64,000 nucleotides of DNA, taken from contig NZ_AP019536.1 in the NCBI RefSeq assembly GCF_018324385.1, positions 930,001 through 994,000 on the forward strand, read 5' to 3'. How positions within the stretch are numbered: the first letter of the stretch is position 1; the number at the start of each line of letters is the position of its first letter. The notes beneath the pieces were generated by a model. It was given only the letters and a program-made list of their open reading frames with translations. It ran no database searches and was not told where the DNA came from. This DNA is from Ferrigenium kumadai. Lineage in GTDB: Bacteria; Pseudomonadota; Gammaproteobacteria; Burkholderiales; Gallionellaceae. The translations under genes were made by a program, and so were the position numbers. Shown one piece after another: positions 24,491-33,713 of the stretch.

Positions 24491-26944
24491 TCATGGCAGC
24501 ACTCCCTCGCAGGTGTATTTGCCCAGATCGGCTAGAGGCGGGCTGTCGGGCGGCAGCTTGATGTTGATCTGGCATCCTTTACCTTTCCAATTTACCAGGA
24601 GTTCGTTGGATTCGGACAGATCTGGCAGGAACACCTCTCCGCGTTGGCCGATGGGATATTCTTCTTCATGGTCCAGCATCATCACCGTCGCCCCGGACGG
24701 GATGAATGAGCCGTCTTCCAGCACGATGACCAGCGTACCGCCGCGGGTCTTCTTGATCGGGAATTCGGCAACAGTGCCGCTGCGCAGCGCCGGCGTGATC
24801 TGCAGTTCCAGTTGTTCGACCTGCGCCTCGATTGGCAGGTCTTCCTGTTCGATGCTGATGCGGTTCAACTGGTAAGGGCGCAGATGCGGGATCAGTGCCT
24901 GCCCCTTGCTGTCGGTGGTGCCGACGGGGCGATTTTCGTGATAGACACGCACGTCAGGGTAGCCCCCTGTGTCAACCACGGCAAAGCTGCCGTCGATGCG
25001 GCGGCTGGCGAAGGTCGATCCGCCCAGGAACGCAATCCCGCCGCTGGCGCCCAGCCTTGTAGTGGAGTCGTTGGGAGTCTGAGATGCGCCCGCGGTGTAG
25101 GTGCCGTGATCGGTCTGCCACGAACCGTTGGCTTCCTCGCGCCGGCTGAGGCCTTCCTGCGCCAGCACGCGGTAGCCGAAACCGGCTCCTTCCGGCAGGT
25201 TCTTCTGGACTTGCAGCGTGCGGTCGTTGCCTGCATTCTGCCGGTTGTACTGGGCGCTGGCCGATGTGCGGTCGCCGAAAGAGTAGCTGATGTTGAAGCC
25301 GATGGTGCGGTTGCTGCTGGCTCCGCTTGCGCTGCGGGTCGCATACAGCAGCAGGTAGAACTCCCGGAACAGGTTGCGGCTGTAGTTGACGGACCAGATG
25401 CGATTGCCGGGCTGTCCCCAGTATTGCTGGTTGACGTGATTGAGCGACAGCGAGCCGCCCTGCTCGCCGAGGGGGAAGCCCAGGCGCAGGCTCTGCGTGC
25501 TGCGCGGCCGAACGTTGCCGGATACCCAGCTCAATTCGGTGAACCGGGGACTGCTGATCTGCTCCTGCACACTCCAGGAAAATTTCCGGCTGACCTGCTC
25601 TATGCCTGCCATGAACAATGCGCCGTTTCCGTCCGGGCTATGGCTAGCGGCGACCGCGGTCTGGGCGGTGCCGAAGCTCGGCCACAGGTAGACGCCGCCC
25701 ATCCCGGCAGTCTGCTGACTGGCCAGGACTTCGGCCCTCAGCTCGCGGGTGAAACGGTTGCTGATGCCATAGCGGTGAGTGGCGGTGGTGAACGGTTTTC
25801 CGTAGCGATTGCTGAGCAGGCTGTAATCCTGGCGGTCAAAGCCGATCTCATAGGAATGATCGCTCAGTCCTTCGCGCAGCATGGAAGGGCTGGCGTAATA
25901 GGGCTGGCTGATGATCTGTTGACGCCCGAGCAAGTCCGTGACCACCAGTTGTACTTCCCCGGCGCCGGTGATGACCGGTACGTTGCTGATCTCGAACGGG
26001 CCGGACTGCACTGCTTGGCTGGTCCGTCGTGCGTTGTTGACATACACGTCCACTGTGGAAGGCAGGGCCGCGATGCCCGTTGCGCTGGGCTGGGGGAAAG
26101 TGACGAAACCCGGCTGGGTGTCGAAGTTGCTGCGCCACTGCAGGCCGCCGAAGCGTATCGCGCGGCCCCAGGTGCCGGCGCGGCTGATGTTGTCGCCCAG
26201 CTGGAAGCGCGATATGGATTCCGGATCGTCATGGGTCCAGGCGGTTTCCAGACGGGTGAAATTGTGCGGCGTGCCGCGGTTCCTCCACAGGACGGTGGTG
26301 GTGCCCACTCCCTGCTGGTTGAATACGCCTGCCTCCAGCTGGCCGTTGATGTTCTGGCTGTTGGTGCTTTGCTGGGTGAGCAGGTCGTAATTGAAAAAGC
26401 CGCCCGGGGAAACATGGGGTCTGCGTTGCAATCCCGCGGTCAGATTGAAACTGCTGGACTCGAAGGCTGAGGCCGGAATTTCCAGTTGAAGTTCCTGCGC
26501 CGCTTCGTCCAGTTGGTAATGCAGCCCCGGGATGGCGTCGAGCGGGTAATAGTTTTCGCCCTCATAGAGAATGGGTTCGACTGGGGGAATGCGCAGGCGC
26601 CAGTGCCTCAGGGCTTCGGCATTGGCGGCCAATCGTCCGTTACTGAGCGTGGCGATGTGCTCGCAGTCCAGCCGCGGGACGCCATTGATACGTATTGCCA
26701 GCAGCAGTTCGGCTTCACAGGTGTAATCAGCCTTCTTATTGGCGGCGGGAGGCGGAGTTGTCGCGGGTGTTGCCGCTGTCTGGGCGTAACCGACGCCGCC
26801 AGCCGCCAGATACAGCAGCGCCAGCGGTGCAAGGAAGTAGGGCGGCCTATGGCGCAACTTGGTCTTGTCCGGTCGGTTCCAATTCGACTTTGGCGGCAAC
26901 CATTCCATCGTTGATGTGCGCAGTGAATTCGAGTTGCCGGCCAT
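24491..26944 (-). CDS. Outer membrane usher of an archaic chaperone-usher pilus
   Basis: The usher is the outer membrane pore that assembles pilus subunits. The frame is open for up to 817 residues; the true start is uncertain because the 5' end overlaps the chaperone gene. A TTG at 26857 would give 788 residues opening with a good signal peptide (HRPPYFLAPLALLYLAAGG). After an N-terminal domain come beta-barrel strands, the plug region (STVDVYVNNARRTSQAVQSG) and C-terminal domains (GTLVIVLEDGSFIPSGATVM). It belongs to the SCPU/Csu (sigma or archaic) class judging from the neighbours. Two chaperone genes and three subunit genes surround it. Confidence 0.88.
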   Translation of the reverse strand: MAGNSNSLRTSTMEWLPPKSNWNRPDKTKLRHRPPYFLAPLALLYLAAGGVGYAQTAATPATTPPPAANKKADYTCEAELLLAIRINGVPRLDCEHIATLSNGRLAANAEALRHWRLRIPPVEPILYEGENYYPLDAIPGLHYQLDEAAQELQLEIPASAFESSSFNLTAGLQRRPHVSPGGFFNYDLLTQQSTNSQNINGQLEAGVFNQQGVGTTTVLWRNRGTPHNFTRLETAWTHDDPESISRFQLGDNISRAGTWGRAIRFGGLQWRSNFDTQPGFVTFPQPSATGIAALPSTVDVYVNNARRTSQAVQSGPFEISNVPVITGAGEVQLVVTDLLGRQQIISQPYYASPSMLREGLSDHSYEIGFDRQDYSLLSNRYGKPFTTATHRYGISNRFTRELRAEVLASQQTAGMGGVYLWPSFGTAQTAVAASHSPDGNGALFMAGIEQVSRKFSWSVQEQISSPRFTELSWVSGNVRPRSTQSLRLGFPLGEQGGSLSLNHVNQQYWGQPGNRIWSVNYSRNLFREFYLLLYATRSASGASSNRTIGFNISYSFGDRTSASAQYNRQNAGNDRTLQVQKNLPEGAGFGYRVLAQEGLSRREEANGSWQTDHGTYTAGASQTPNDSTTRLGASGGIAFLGGSTFASRRIDGSFAVVDTGGYPDVRVYHENRPVGTTDSKGQALIPHLRPYQLNRISIEQEDLPIEAQVEQLELQITPALRSGTVAEFPIKKTRGGTLVIVLEDGSFIPSGATVMMLDHEEEYPIGQRGEVFLPDLSESNELLVNWKGKGCQINIKLPPDSPPLADLGKYTCEGVLP

Positions 26945-27605
26945 TCCATTCGATGTCGGGCTTCAGCTTGATCTGGCGCGACTGCCCAGCCAGCAGCACG
27001 AAACTGTGGGGCTGCCAATCCGCCAGCTGGCAGCCCCCTGCAGCTTCGCTCATTTTGATGTCTTTTACCTGGATGTGGTGGTTGCTCATGTTGTGGAGGG
27101 TGAGCAGCACTTCACCGTTGTCGTTGCGGCTGGCTTTCCAGTTCAACTGGTTCTTCTCGGTTTCTTTCGGCTGCACATAGACCGGCAGGTCAAGGCGCAG
27201 GGCGATGCGCAGGCCGGTGAATCCTTCCTTGGGGGGGGGCGGGACTTCGGTCAGCCGCAGTCGGTAAGCCAGTTCGGCCTTCAGATCTGTCTTCCGTTTC
27301 AGGCCTATGCGGATCACCTGTCGTTTTCCGGGCTTGAGCGTGAACATGGGTGGGTTGATAAGCAGGTCACTGCTGGGCGCATATACGTTGTTGCCATCCT
27401 GCTGGGTCCAGCGTACCAGCTCCGTTTGAATGACCTTCACCTCATTGCTTTCGTTTTGAAGGGTGAGCGCGATCGAGCGGTGGCGGGCGTCCAGCACCGC
27501 TCCAACAGGGGTGACACTGAGGCTGGTGGATCGGGCAGGGCTGGGCAGGCCCAACAGGCAGACGATGACGGCGATCAGGCTCTTATAACGCAATAGTCGT
27601 TTCAT
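26847..27605 (-). CDS. Periplasmic pilus chaperone (PapD-like, archaic class), copy 2
   Basis: 252 residues with a signal peptide (LIAVIVCLLGLPSPARS) and two immunoglobulin-like domains. The G1 strand region NPPMFTLKPGKRQVIRIGL carries the basic residues that anchor subunits. AAGGAG stands 6 bases before the ATG. The run EVPPPPKEGFTGLRIALRL is nearly identical in copy 1. Here the four prolines are coded by a tract of nine cytosines, so slippage could switch the gene off. Two chaperones for one usher is not the usual Csu plan; each may serve a different subunit. Confidence 0.87.
   Translation of the reverse strand: MKRLLRYKSLIAVIVCLLGLPSPARSTSLSVTPVGAVLDARHRSIALTLQNESNEVKVIQTELVRWTQQDGNNVYAPSSDLLINPPMFTLKPGKRQVIRIGLKRKTDLKAELAYRLRLTEVPPPPKEGFTGLRIALRLDLPVYVQPKETEKNQLNWKASRNDNGEVLLTLHNMSNHHIQVKDIKMSEAAGGCQLADWQPHSFVLLAGQSRQIKLKPDIEWNGRQLEFTAHINDGMVAAKVELEPTGQDQVAP
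27231..27239. repeat. Homopolymer of nine G (C on the coding strand) within a pilus chaperone gene
   Basis: An uninterrupted run of nine G on the plus strand codes for prolines in the chaperone of 26847-27605. The paralogous chaperone codes the same PPPP without a homopolymer (CCT CCG CCG CCC). It is the longest G/C run I noticed in the window. Confidence 0.85.
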
Positions 27606-27629
27606 GTGGTCTCCTTGGTAGTGTGTCCC

Positions 27630-28121
27630 TTAGTTGCTCAATGTCACAGTCACGGTGATCGTGTCGGCATAGCTGCCGATCGGACCATTCTGGCCGGCCG
27701 GCATGCGGCCATATACGTCGATGTTCTGTGCAGTGCCGTCGCTGATCATGTGTACGTCGCCGCTGTCGTCATTGCCCCAGCGGGTCGTTCTGCCGGCGTC
27801 GCTGTAAAGTTCATAGTTCAGGTAATCGGCGGCACCGTGTTTCATGCGGCGATTGGGGGCGTTGTAATTTGCGCCGTCGTTCAGTCCGATCTCGTAACTG
27901 GTGCCGGTGCTGCAAGTGACAGTGATGGTGGACGTCCGGTCATTCTGGCCGCCGTCATAGTTGCCGAATGCCAGTTCGGTTGCGGTCGCTGCGCTGCAGG
28001 TGCCTGCGATGCTTGCAGTGACCAGGAAGGAGGTCTGCAACTGGGCCGATGCCGGCGCTATTGCAGCCAGCGCGATGGAAAGGCCGAGGAGCGATTTGGA
28101 AAGAATCCGGTGTAACCTCAT
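27630..28121 (-). CDS. Spore coat U (SCPU)-family pilin-like subunit, middle gene
   Basis: 163 residues from the ATG preceded by GAGGAG. A signal peptide (ILSKSLLGLSIALAAIAPAS) is followed by one SCPU domain with a Cys pair and the typical stretches LNYELYSDAGRTTRWGND and NIDVYGRMPAGQ, ending in DTITVTVTL. It is closely related to the subunit at 28965-29459, suggesting duplication together with the neighbouring chaperone. It would be a shaft or adaptor subunit of the pilus. Confidence 0.85.
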   Translation of the reverse strand: MRLHRILSKSLLGLSIALAAIAPASAQLQTSFLVTASIAGTCSAATATELAFGNYDGGQNDRTSTITVTCSTGTSYEIGLNDGANYNAPNRRMKHGAADYLNYELYSDAGRTTRWGNDDSGDVHMISDGTAQNIDVYGRMPAGQNGPIGSYADTITVTVTLSN

Positions 28122-28149
28122 CCTTGTCTCCTCTGTGCAGAAGCGGTAG

Positions 28150-28893
28150 CTAGCGAGCGGGTTGCTCCAGTCCAACTCTGGTCTCTGTCAGGCCCTCATC
28201 GGTGCCGGCGACCAAGCCAAGTTGTTGGCCCTGCCAGTCGGCTGGCAGGGCCAGGATGACTTGGCGTGCCTGCCCGGCGAGCAGCGTGAACGGCCCTTCC
28301 TTCCATTCCGCCAACTGCCGGTCACCGCCTGTGTCGCGTACTTTGAGGCTGGTCAGGCGCATGTGTCGGTTTCCGCCATTGAGCAACGTCAATTGCAGCA
28401 TCCCTTCCGGGCTGCGCGCGGCCTTCCACTCCAGCCTGTCAACCGGCTTGGCCCTGGGGTTAACAAACACGGCGAGTCCCAGACGCAGCGCGATGCGCAA
28501 GCCGGTGAAACCCTCCTTGGGCGGCGGAGGGACTTCGCTGATATAGAGCCGATAGGCTAACTCCTGTGCATTGTCCGCCTTGCGGTTCAACCCGATGCGA
28601 ATGACCTGCGTCTGGCCGGGTTGAAGCTTGGCGATAGGGGGATTGACCAGGATGTCTCGACTGGGAGTGTGGACGTTCTCGCCATTCTCCTGAGTCCAGC
28701 GCAGCAGCTCCGTCTGGATGACTTTTGCTTCGCTGCCTTCATTTTTGAGCGTCAGCGCGGCGGAATGCTTTTTCTCATCCAGCATGACGACCAGCGGGCT
28801 GATGGACAGCGACGCGGCCTGTGCTGCGGCGGTGACCATCAGCAACAGTAGGGCGGTGGCTACCAAGCGCGAAACGGATGAGACTGAGAACAT
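28150..28893 (-). CDS. Periplasmic pilus chaperone (PapD-like, archaic class), copy 1
   Basis: 247 residues with a signal peptide (TALLLLMVTAAAQA) and two immunoglobulin-like domains; the subunit-binding segment is NPPIAKLQPGQTQVIRIGL. It is a paralogue of the chaperone at 26847-27605, with near-identical stretches over the first domain (SEAKVIQTELLRWTQ). Gene order subunit-chaperone-subunit-chaperone suggests a tandem duplication of a two-gene unit. It contains a PPPP run and so probably depends on EF-P. Confidence 0.87.
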   Translation of the reverse strand: MFSVSSVSRLVATALLLLMVTAAAQAASLSISPLVVMLDEKKHSAALTLKNEGSEAKVIQTELLRWTQENGENVHTPSRDILVNPPIAKLQPGQTQVIRIGLNRKADNAQELAYRLYISEVPPPPKEGFTGLRIALRLGLAVFVNPRAKPVDRLEWKAARSPEGMLQLTLLNGGNRHMRLTSLKVRDTGGDRQLAEWKEGPFTLLAGQARQVILALPADWQGQQLGLVAGTDEGLTETRVGLEQPAR

Positions 28894-28964
28894 TGATCCC
28901 TCTCAATTATGAAATTTCATGTTGATCGTACCCGCCTGGTGCCGACGCAGCGGTATGTCAATCG

Positions 28965-29459
28965 TCAAAACGTGACCGTAACTGTTATGACGTCATGGTA
29001 AGTGCCGGCAATGGGGGGAGTCTGGCCGGTGGGGATTCGGCCATAAACGTCCAGTGTTTGCTCCGAGCCGGTGCCGGTGCCTGCCACCCAGGAGCTGGCG
29101 TCATTTCCCCAAGGGGTTGTTCGGCCCGCGTCGCTGTAAAGCTCATAGTTCAAAAAATTGCCTGCTGTCGTGTCGCTATCCAGTTTGCGTTGCGTTCCGG
29201 TGGGATGCGCACCATAGTCGAGACCTACGGTGTAACTGCCGCCATTGGTGCAGGTGACGTGGATGTGGGTCGCTCCGTCTACATCGGCGGTGCCGGTATA
29301 GTTGCCAAAATCCAGATTGTTTCCAGCTGTTACGGAGCAGCTGGTCGGGACGGTTGCGGTGACATTGAAGGTGGCGGTTTCGGTGACAGCGTATGCTGGT
29401 GCGCCGGTCAAACTGAAGATCAGGGCGAGTGCGGTCAAACGAATGAGCGGCTTCTTCAT
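28965..29459 (-). CDS. Spore coat U (SCPU)-family major pilin-like subunit, first gene of the operon
   Basis: 164 residues from the ATG 29459, preceded by GGGAG at a 6-base distance; the frame is open further upstream but that part runs antisense to tyrA. A signal peptide (LTALALIFSLTGAPAYA) leads to one SCPU domain with the Cys pair SCSV/HVTC and LNYELYSDAGRTTPWGND, ending in YHDVITVTVTF. As first gene it is the likely main shaft pilin, like CsuA/B. It is divergent from tyrA with about 160 bases between. Confidence 0.85.
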   Translation of the reverse strand: MKKPLIRLTALALIFSLTGAPAYAVTETATFNVTATVPTSCSVTAGNNLDFGNYTGTADVDGATHIHVTCTNGGSYTVGLDYGAHPTGTQRKLDSDTTAGNFLNYELYSDAGRTTPWGNDASSWVAGTGTGSEQTLDVYGRIPTGQTPPIAGTYHDVITVTVTF

Positions 29460-29619
29460 GACTAACTCCCGATGTGGACAGTGAGTGAAAATGTACACCA
29501 TTTTAGTCAGGTTGTGCGCGCTACGTGTCAGGCCGTATCTGTGCTGAGGCGAAGAGCGAAAACGGGAGGGAATAGGGGACGGCTCGAGTATAATTCGAAC
29601 TTTTACTGGTGGCGGTTTT

Positions 29620-30498
29620 GTGGCGCAATCGTTCAAAAAAATAGTGATCTTCGGCGTCGGCCTGATCGGCGGATCGTTTGCACTTGCCTTGCGCAAGGCG
29701 CATGCGGTGTCCGAGGTGGTCGGCTTCGGGCGCAGCGCAGCGACGCTTGAACAGGCCAGACAGCTTGGCATCATCGATCGTATCGGCGAGGATGTGGCGT
29801 GCGAAGTGGCGGATGCCGACCTGGTGCTGCTCGCCACCCCGGTCGGGCAGATGGCAGAACTGATGGCACGCATCTCGCCGCATCTCGGCGCACATACGCT
29901 GGTCACTGACGGCGGCAGCACCAAGGGCGACGTGGTCGCTGCGGCTCGCGCAAACATGGGCGGCAGGATCTCGCAGTTCGTTCCTGCGCATCCCATTGCG
30001 GGGGCGGAGAAGAGCGGTGCGGCTGCGGCGATGGCTGATCTTTATGTCGGCAAGAAAGTGGTGCTGACCCCGCTGCCGGAAAATTCGAATGAGTCCGTGG
30101 CGCGCGTGCGCCTAGCCTGGGAAGCGTGCGACGCGGTAGTGAGCGAACTGACCGCCGAGCAGCACGATGCCGTGTTTGCGGCCGTCAGTCATTTGCCGCA
30201 TCTGCTGTCGTTCGCGCTGGTGCATGACCTGGCGCAACGCGATGACCGCGATCTGCTGCTTTCCTTTGCCGCCAGCGGCTTCCGCGATTTCACCCGCATC
30301 GCCGCGAGTTCCCCTGAGATGTGGCGCGACATCAGCCTTGCCAACCGAGAGGCGCTATTGCGTGAATTGCAGGCCTACATCGGCGAATTGACCATGATGA
30401 GCAGCGCGCTGGAAGCGGGCGACGCGGCACGACTCGAACAGATTTTCCGTACTGCGCGCGAATTGCGCGCGGGATGGGCAGAACGACAAGGACAATGA
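29620..30498 (+). CDS. tyrA: Prephenate (arogenate) dehydrogenase
   Basis: TyrA oxidises prephenate to 4-hydroxyphenylpyruvate for tyrosine. The 292 residues start at GTG 29620. The NAD motif VIFGVGLIGGSFALAL and the catalytic histidine region PAHPIAGAEKSGAAAA are present. Normally it lies next to hisC/aroF in this cluster; here the pilus locus separates them. Its stop overlaps the arnT start (ATGA), so the lipid A genes appear to ride on the tyrA transcript. aroA, usually downstream, is absent from the window. Confidence 0.94.
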   Translation: MAQSFKKIVIFGVGLIGGSFALALRKAHAVSEVVGFGRSAATLEQARQLGIIDRIGEDVACEVADADLVLLATPVGQMAELMARISPHLGAHTLVTDGGSTKGDVVAAARANMGGRISQFVPAHPIAGAEKSGAAAAMADLYVGKKVVLTPLPENSNESVARVRLAWEACDAVVSELTAEQHDAVFAAVSHLPHLLSFALVHDLAQRDDRDLLLSFAASGFRDFTRIAASSPEMWRDISLANREALLRELQAYIGELTMMSSALEAGDAARLEQIFRTARELRAGWAERQGQ

Positions 30499-32141
30499 TG
30501 GATCGTATTTCAAGCAAGCAAGTCTGGTGGCTGGTCATCGCCATCGCAGTGATCTGGTTCGCCAACCTCGAATACCGCACGCTGATCAAGCCGGACGAAG
30601 GGCGCTATGCCGAGATTCCGCGCGAGATGGTGGTGAGCGGCGACTGGGTGACCCCGCGCCTCAACGAACTCAAGTATTTCGAGAAGCCGCCCCTGCAATA
30701 CTGGGCGACGGCCTCGGCCTATACCCTGTTCGGCGAACACCAGTGGACCACGCGGTTGTGGACAGGTCTGACCGGTTTCGCCGGCATCCTGCTGGTGTGG
30801 TTCGCCGGGCTGCGCCTGTTCGGGCGCGAGGCGGCGGGTTATGCCGCGCTGCTATTGTCCAGCAGCCTGCTGTATGTGCTGATGGGGCACATCAATACGC
30901 TGGATATGGGCGTGACGTTCTTCATTACGCTGGGTATTGCCGGCCTGCTGCTGGGCCAGGCGCAGGCCGACGTGAGGAAGCAGCGCAACTGGATGATGCT
31001 GGCTTGGGCGGGCATGGCACTGGCGGTGCTGAGCAAGGGGCTGATGGGTATCATCCTGCCGGGTACAGCCTTGTTCATCTATTGCCTGGTGCAGCGCGAT
31101 TTCGGCGTATTGAAACGCATGCACTGGCTACCGGGACTTGCGGTGTTCGCGGTGATCACCGTGCCTTGGTTCGTGCTGGTGATGAAGGCCAATCCGGAAT
31201 TCTTCGAGCGATTTTTCATCTATGAACACTACACGCGCTTCACCACCAAGGATCTGGGGCGCTACCAGCCCTGGTATTTCTTTATTCCTATCCTGCTGGC
31301 GGGCGCGCTACCCTGGACAGTGCTGATGTTCGACAGCGTGTGGCGTACCGTCCGCAACAGCAAGCTGCCCGAGCAGATGTTCAACAGCCAGCGCTTCCTG
31401 TTGGTCTGGGCGGTGTTCGTCTACGTCTTCTTCTCCATCTCCGGTTCCAAGCTGCCGTCCTACCTGCTGCCGATGTTCCCGGTGCTGGCGTTGCTGATGG
31501 GCAAGCGCATCGCCGAGATGCGCGAGCGCGTGCTGTTCTGGCAGGTGATGCCGGCGTTGCTGGTTCCGCTGGCGCTGCTGGCACTGGCGCTGAATGTGGG
31601 CAAGCTGGCCGATACTCCGAACCAGGCCGAGTTGTATCCGCATTACGCGCCCTGGCTGGTGACAGCCGCGATGGTGTCGCTGGCCGGTCTGGTGGGGGGG
31701 CTGCTGTTGCTCTGGCGCGGGAAAAAAGTCATTGCGGTGCCGGTGCTGGCCTTGAGTGCGCTGGTGGCTGCGCAGATCGCCCTGTCCGGTTATGAAACCG
31801 TGGCACGCGAGCGTTCCGCCAAGCATATCGCCGAGGCGATCCGCGCCGAGGTGAAGCCTGACGTCCCATTCTATTCGGTGCTGACCTACGAGCAGACGCT
31901 TCCGTTCTATATCAAGCATACGTTCACGCTGGTGCAGTACCAGGATGAGATGGCCTACGGCATCAAGCAGGAACCGCAGCGCTACATTCCTACTCTGGAG
32001 GAGTTCGCCAAGGCGTGGGCGGCGCAGCCTGCTGCGCTGGCGATCATGCCGGCGTATGTCTATCCGCAAATCCAGCAACTGGGCATACCCATGCAGATCA
32101 TTTTTGAAGATACACAACACATTGTGGTGAAGAAGCCATGA
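30495..32141 (+). CDS. arnT: 4-amino-4-deoxy-L-arabinose (L-Ara4N) lipid A transferase-like GT39/GT83 protein
   Basis: An integral membrane glycosyltransferase of about 548 residues with 10-13 hydrophobic helices and a first periplasmic loop with KPDEGRYAEIPREM (D34 region), the catalytic acidic site of the family. ArnT moves L-Ara4N from undecaprenyl phosphate to lipid A, lowering negative charge and giving polymyxin resistance. Identity is strongly supported by the arn genes that follow. It starts by ATGA overlap with tyrA and overlaps the next gene by 4 bases. No PmrA box was recognised upstream. Confidence 0.88.
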   Translation: MMDRISSKQVWWLVIAIAVIWFANLEYRTLIKPDEGRYAEIPREMVVSGDWVTPRLNELKYFEKPPLQYWATASAYTLFGEHQWTTRLWTGLTGFAGILLVWFAGLRLFGREAAGYAALLLSSSLLYVLMGHINTLDMGVTFFITLGIAGLLLGQAQADVRKQRNWMMLAWAGMALAVLSKGLMGIILPGTALFIYCLVQRDFGVLKRMHWLPGLAVFAVITVPWFVLVMKANPEFFERFFIYEHYTRFTTKDLGRYQPWYFFIPILLAGALPWTVLMFDSVWRTVRNSKLPEQMFNSQRFLLVWAVFVYVFFSISGSKLPSYLLPMFPVLALLMGKRIAEMRERVLFWQVMPALLVPLALLALALNVGKLADTPNQAELYPHYAPWLVTAAMVSLAGLVGGLLLLWRGKKVIAVPVLALSALVAAQIALSGYETVARERSAKHIAEAIRAEVKPDVPFYSVLTYEQTLPFYIKHTFTLVQYQDEMAYGIKQEPQRYIPTLEEFAKAWAAQPAALAIMPAYVYPQIQQLGIPMQIIFEDTQHIVVKKP

Positions 32142-32509
32142 ACCTTGTCAGCTTCGGTTTGATCTTCACAGGCGTGATGCTCAACGCTGCCGCGCAGATC
32201 CTGATGAAGGCAGGGACCAATGTCATCGGTCATTTCGAGTTCAGTGCCGAGAATATCCTGCCCATCGGCTGGAAGCTGGCGACCGAGTGGCACATCGTCA
32301 CCGCCCTGTTCTGTTATGGCATCAGCGTAGTGGTGTGGATACTCGCGCTGTCGCGCGTGCCGGTCAGCATCGCTTTCCCGATGCTGTCTATGGCCTACGT
32401 GGTCAATGCAATTGCGGCCTGGTACCTGTTGGGTGAAGCATTCAACCCGACCAAGCTGGTCGGCATGGGGGTCATCATCCTCGGCGTTATCATCATTTCG
32501 AGAGCTTGA
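32138..32509 (+). CDS. ArnE/ArnF-like flippase subunit (small EamA/SMR-type membrane protein)
   Basis: 123 residues with four predicted membrane helices, as in small multidrug resistance proteins. In enterobacteria ArnE and ArnF form a heterodimer that flips undecaprenyl-phosphate-L-Ara4N across the inner membrane. Only one such gene is present here, so it may work as a homodimer. It overlaps arnT by 4 bases and precedes arnB by 2 bases. Assignment to E or F cannot be decided. Confidence 0.8.
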   Translation: MNLVSFGLIFTGVMLNAAAQILMKAGTNVIGHFEFSAENILPIGWKLATEWHIVTALFCYGISVVVWILALSRVPVSIAFPMLSMAYVVNAIAAWYLLGEAFNPTKLVGMGVIILGVIIISRA

Positions 32510-32511
32510 TC

Positions 32512-33636
32512 ATGTCTGAATTCCTGCCCTTCACCAAGCCCTATATCGACGAAGCCGCCATCGCTGCAGTGGGCGATGTGCTGCGTTCCGGCTGGATCAC
32601 CAGCGGCCCCAAAGTCGCCGAGTTCGAGAGACAACTTTCCGCCTATTTCGGCGGGCGCCCGGTGCGCACCTTCAATTCCGGCACCTGCACCATGGAGATC
32701 GCCTTGCGCATTGCAGGCATCGGTGCCGGCGACGAGGTCATCACCACGCCCATCTCCTGGGTGGCGACCTCCAACGTCATCCTCGAAGTCGGCGCGACCC
32801 CAGTGTTCGCCGACATCGATCCGGTCACGCGCAACATCGATCTGGACAAGGTCGAGGCAGTCATCACGCCGCGCACCAAGGCCATCATCCCGGTCGATCT
32901 TTCCGGCCTGCCGGTGGATCGCGACCGGCTGTATGCCATCGCAGCCAAGCACAATCTGCGCGTGGTGGAAGACGCGGCACAATCGATCGGTTCGAAGTGG
33001 GGGGGCAAGCGCATCGGCAGTTTCGGCGATTTCGTTTCGTTCAGCTTCCAGGCCAACAAGAACCTCACCACGACCGAAGGCGGCTGCCTGGTGCTGAACA
33101 ACGACGACGAAGCGCGCCTGGCGGAGAAGTATCGATTGCAAGGCGTGACACGCAGCGGCTTCGACGGCATGGAAGTGGACGTGCTGGGCGGCAAGTACAA
33201 CATGACCGATGTGGCCGCCGCCATCGGCCTGAGCCAACTGCCGCAACTGGACGCCATCACCGCGCGCCGCCATGCGCTGGCCAGACATTACTTCGCGACC
33301 TTCGGTGCGGATTTTGAAAAGAAGACCGGGGTGCAACTGCCGATTCGGAATTTCGAGAATACCAACTGGCACATGTTCCAGATCGTGCTGCCGCAAGGCG
33401 TGGTGCGTGCCGATTTCATGGAAAAGATGAAAGCGCGCAATATCGGTTGCGGCGTGCACTACCCTCCTATCCACCTGTTCAAGATGTACCGCGAACGCGG
33501 CTTCAGGGAAGGTATGTTCCCCATCGCCGAAAGCGTAGGGCGGCACATCGTCAGTCTGCCGATGTTCCCCAGGATGAGTGAGGCGGATGTGGAACGCGTG
33601 GTTGCGGCGGTGAGGGAGATCCTGTCACCGGGTTGA
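32512..33636 (+). CDS. arnB: UDP-4-amino-4-deoxy-L-arabinose aminotransferase
   Basis: A DegT/DnrJ/EryC1 sugar aminotransferase of 374 residues starting at ATG 32512. The PLP lysine is in SFSFQANKNLTTTEGG, with VEDAAQSIGSKWGG as the cofactor aspartate region. ArnB transfers an amino group from glutamate to UDP-4-keto-arabinose made by the ArnA dehydrogenase. Context of ugd, arnA and arnT makes the substrate likely. A terminator and a reverse-strand cytochrome gene separate it from arnC. Confidence 0.9.
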   Translation: MSEFLPFTKPYIDEAAIAAVGDVLRSGWITSGPKVAEFERQLSAYFGGRPVRTFNSGTCTMEIALRIAGIGAGDEVITTPISWVATSNVILEVGATPVFADIDPVTRNIDLDKVEAVITPRTKAIIPVDLSGLPVDRDRLYAIAAKHNLRVVEDAAQSIGSKWGGKRIGSFGDFVSFSFQANKNLTTTEGGCLVLNNDDEARLAEKYRLQGVTRSGFDGMEVDVLGGKYNMTDVAAAIGLSQLPQLDAITARRHALARHYFATFGADFEKKTGVQLPIRNFENTNWHMFQIVLPQGVVRADFMEKMKARNIGCGVHYPPIHLFKMYRERGFREGMFPIAESVGRHIVSLPMFPRMSEADVERVVAAVREILSPG

Positions 33637-33672
33637 TACGGCGAAAAATCTGATGCAGCGGGAGGTTAAAGC

Positions 33673-33701
33673 AACAACGCCTGCACAGGGCAGGCGTTGT
33701 T
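33673..33701. terminator. Bidirectional terminator between arnB and the cytochrome c gene
   Basis: Stem AACAACGCCTGC paired with GCAGGCGTTGTT and a short loop lies between the convergent genes. No long T-run follows, so efficiency is uncertain. Confidence 0.65.
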
Positions 33702-33713
33702 CGCTGGATAGAC

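Noticed and set aside
30300..30500. PmrA box controlling the arn genes
   Set aside because: No direct repeat resembling the PmrA site was found before arnT; the gene is coupled to tyrA instead.
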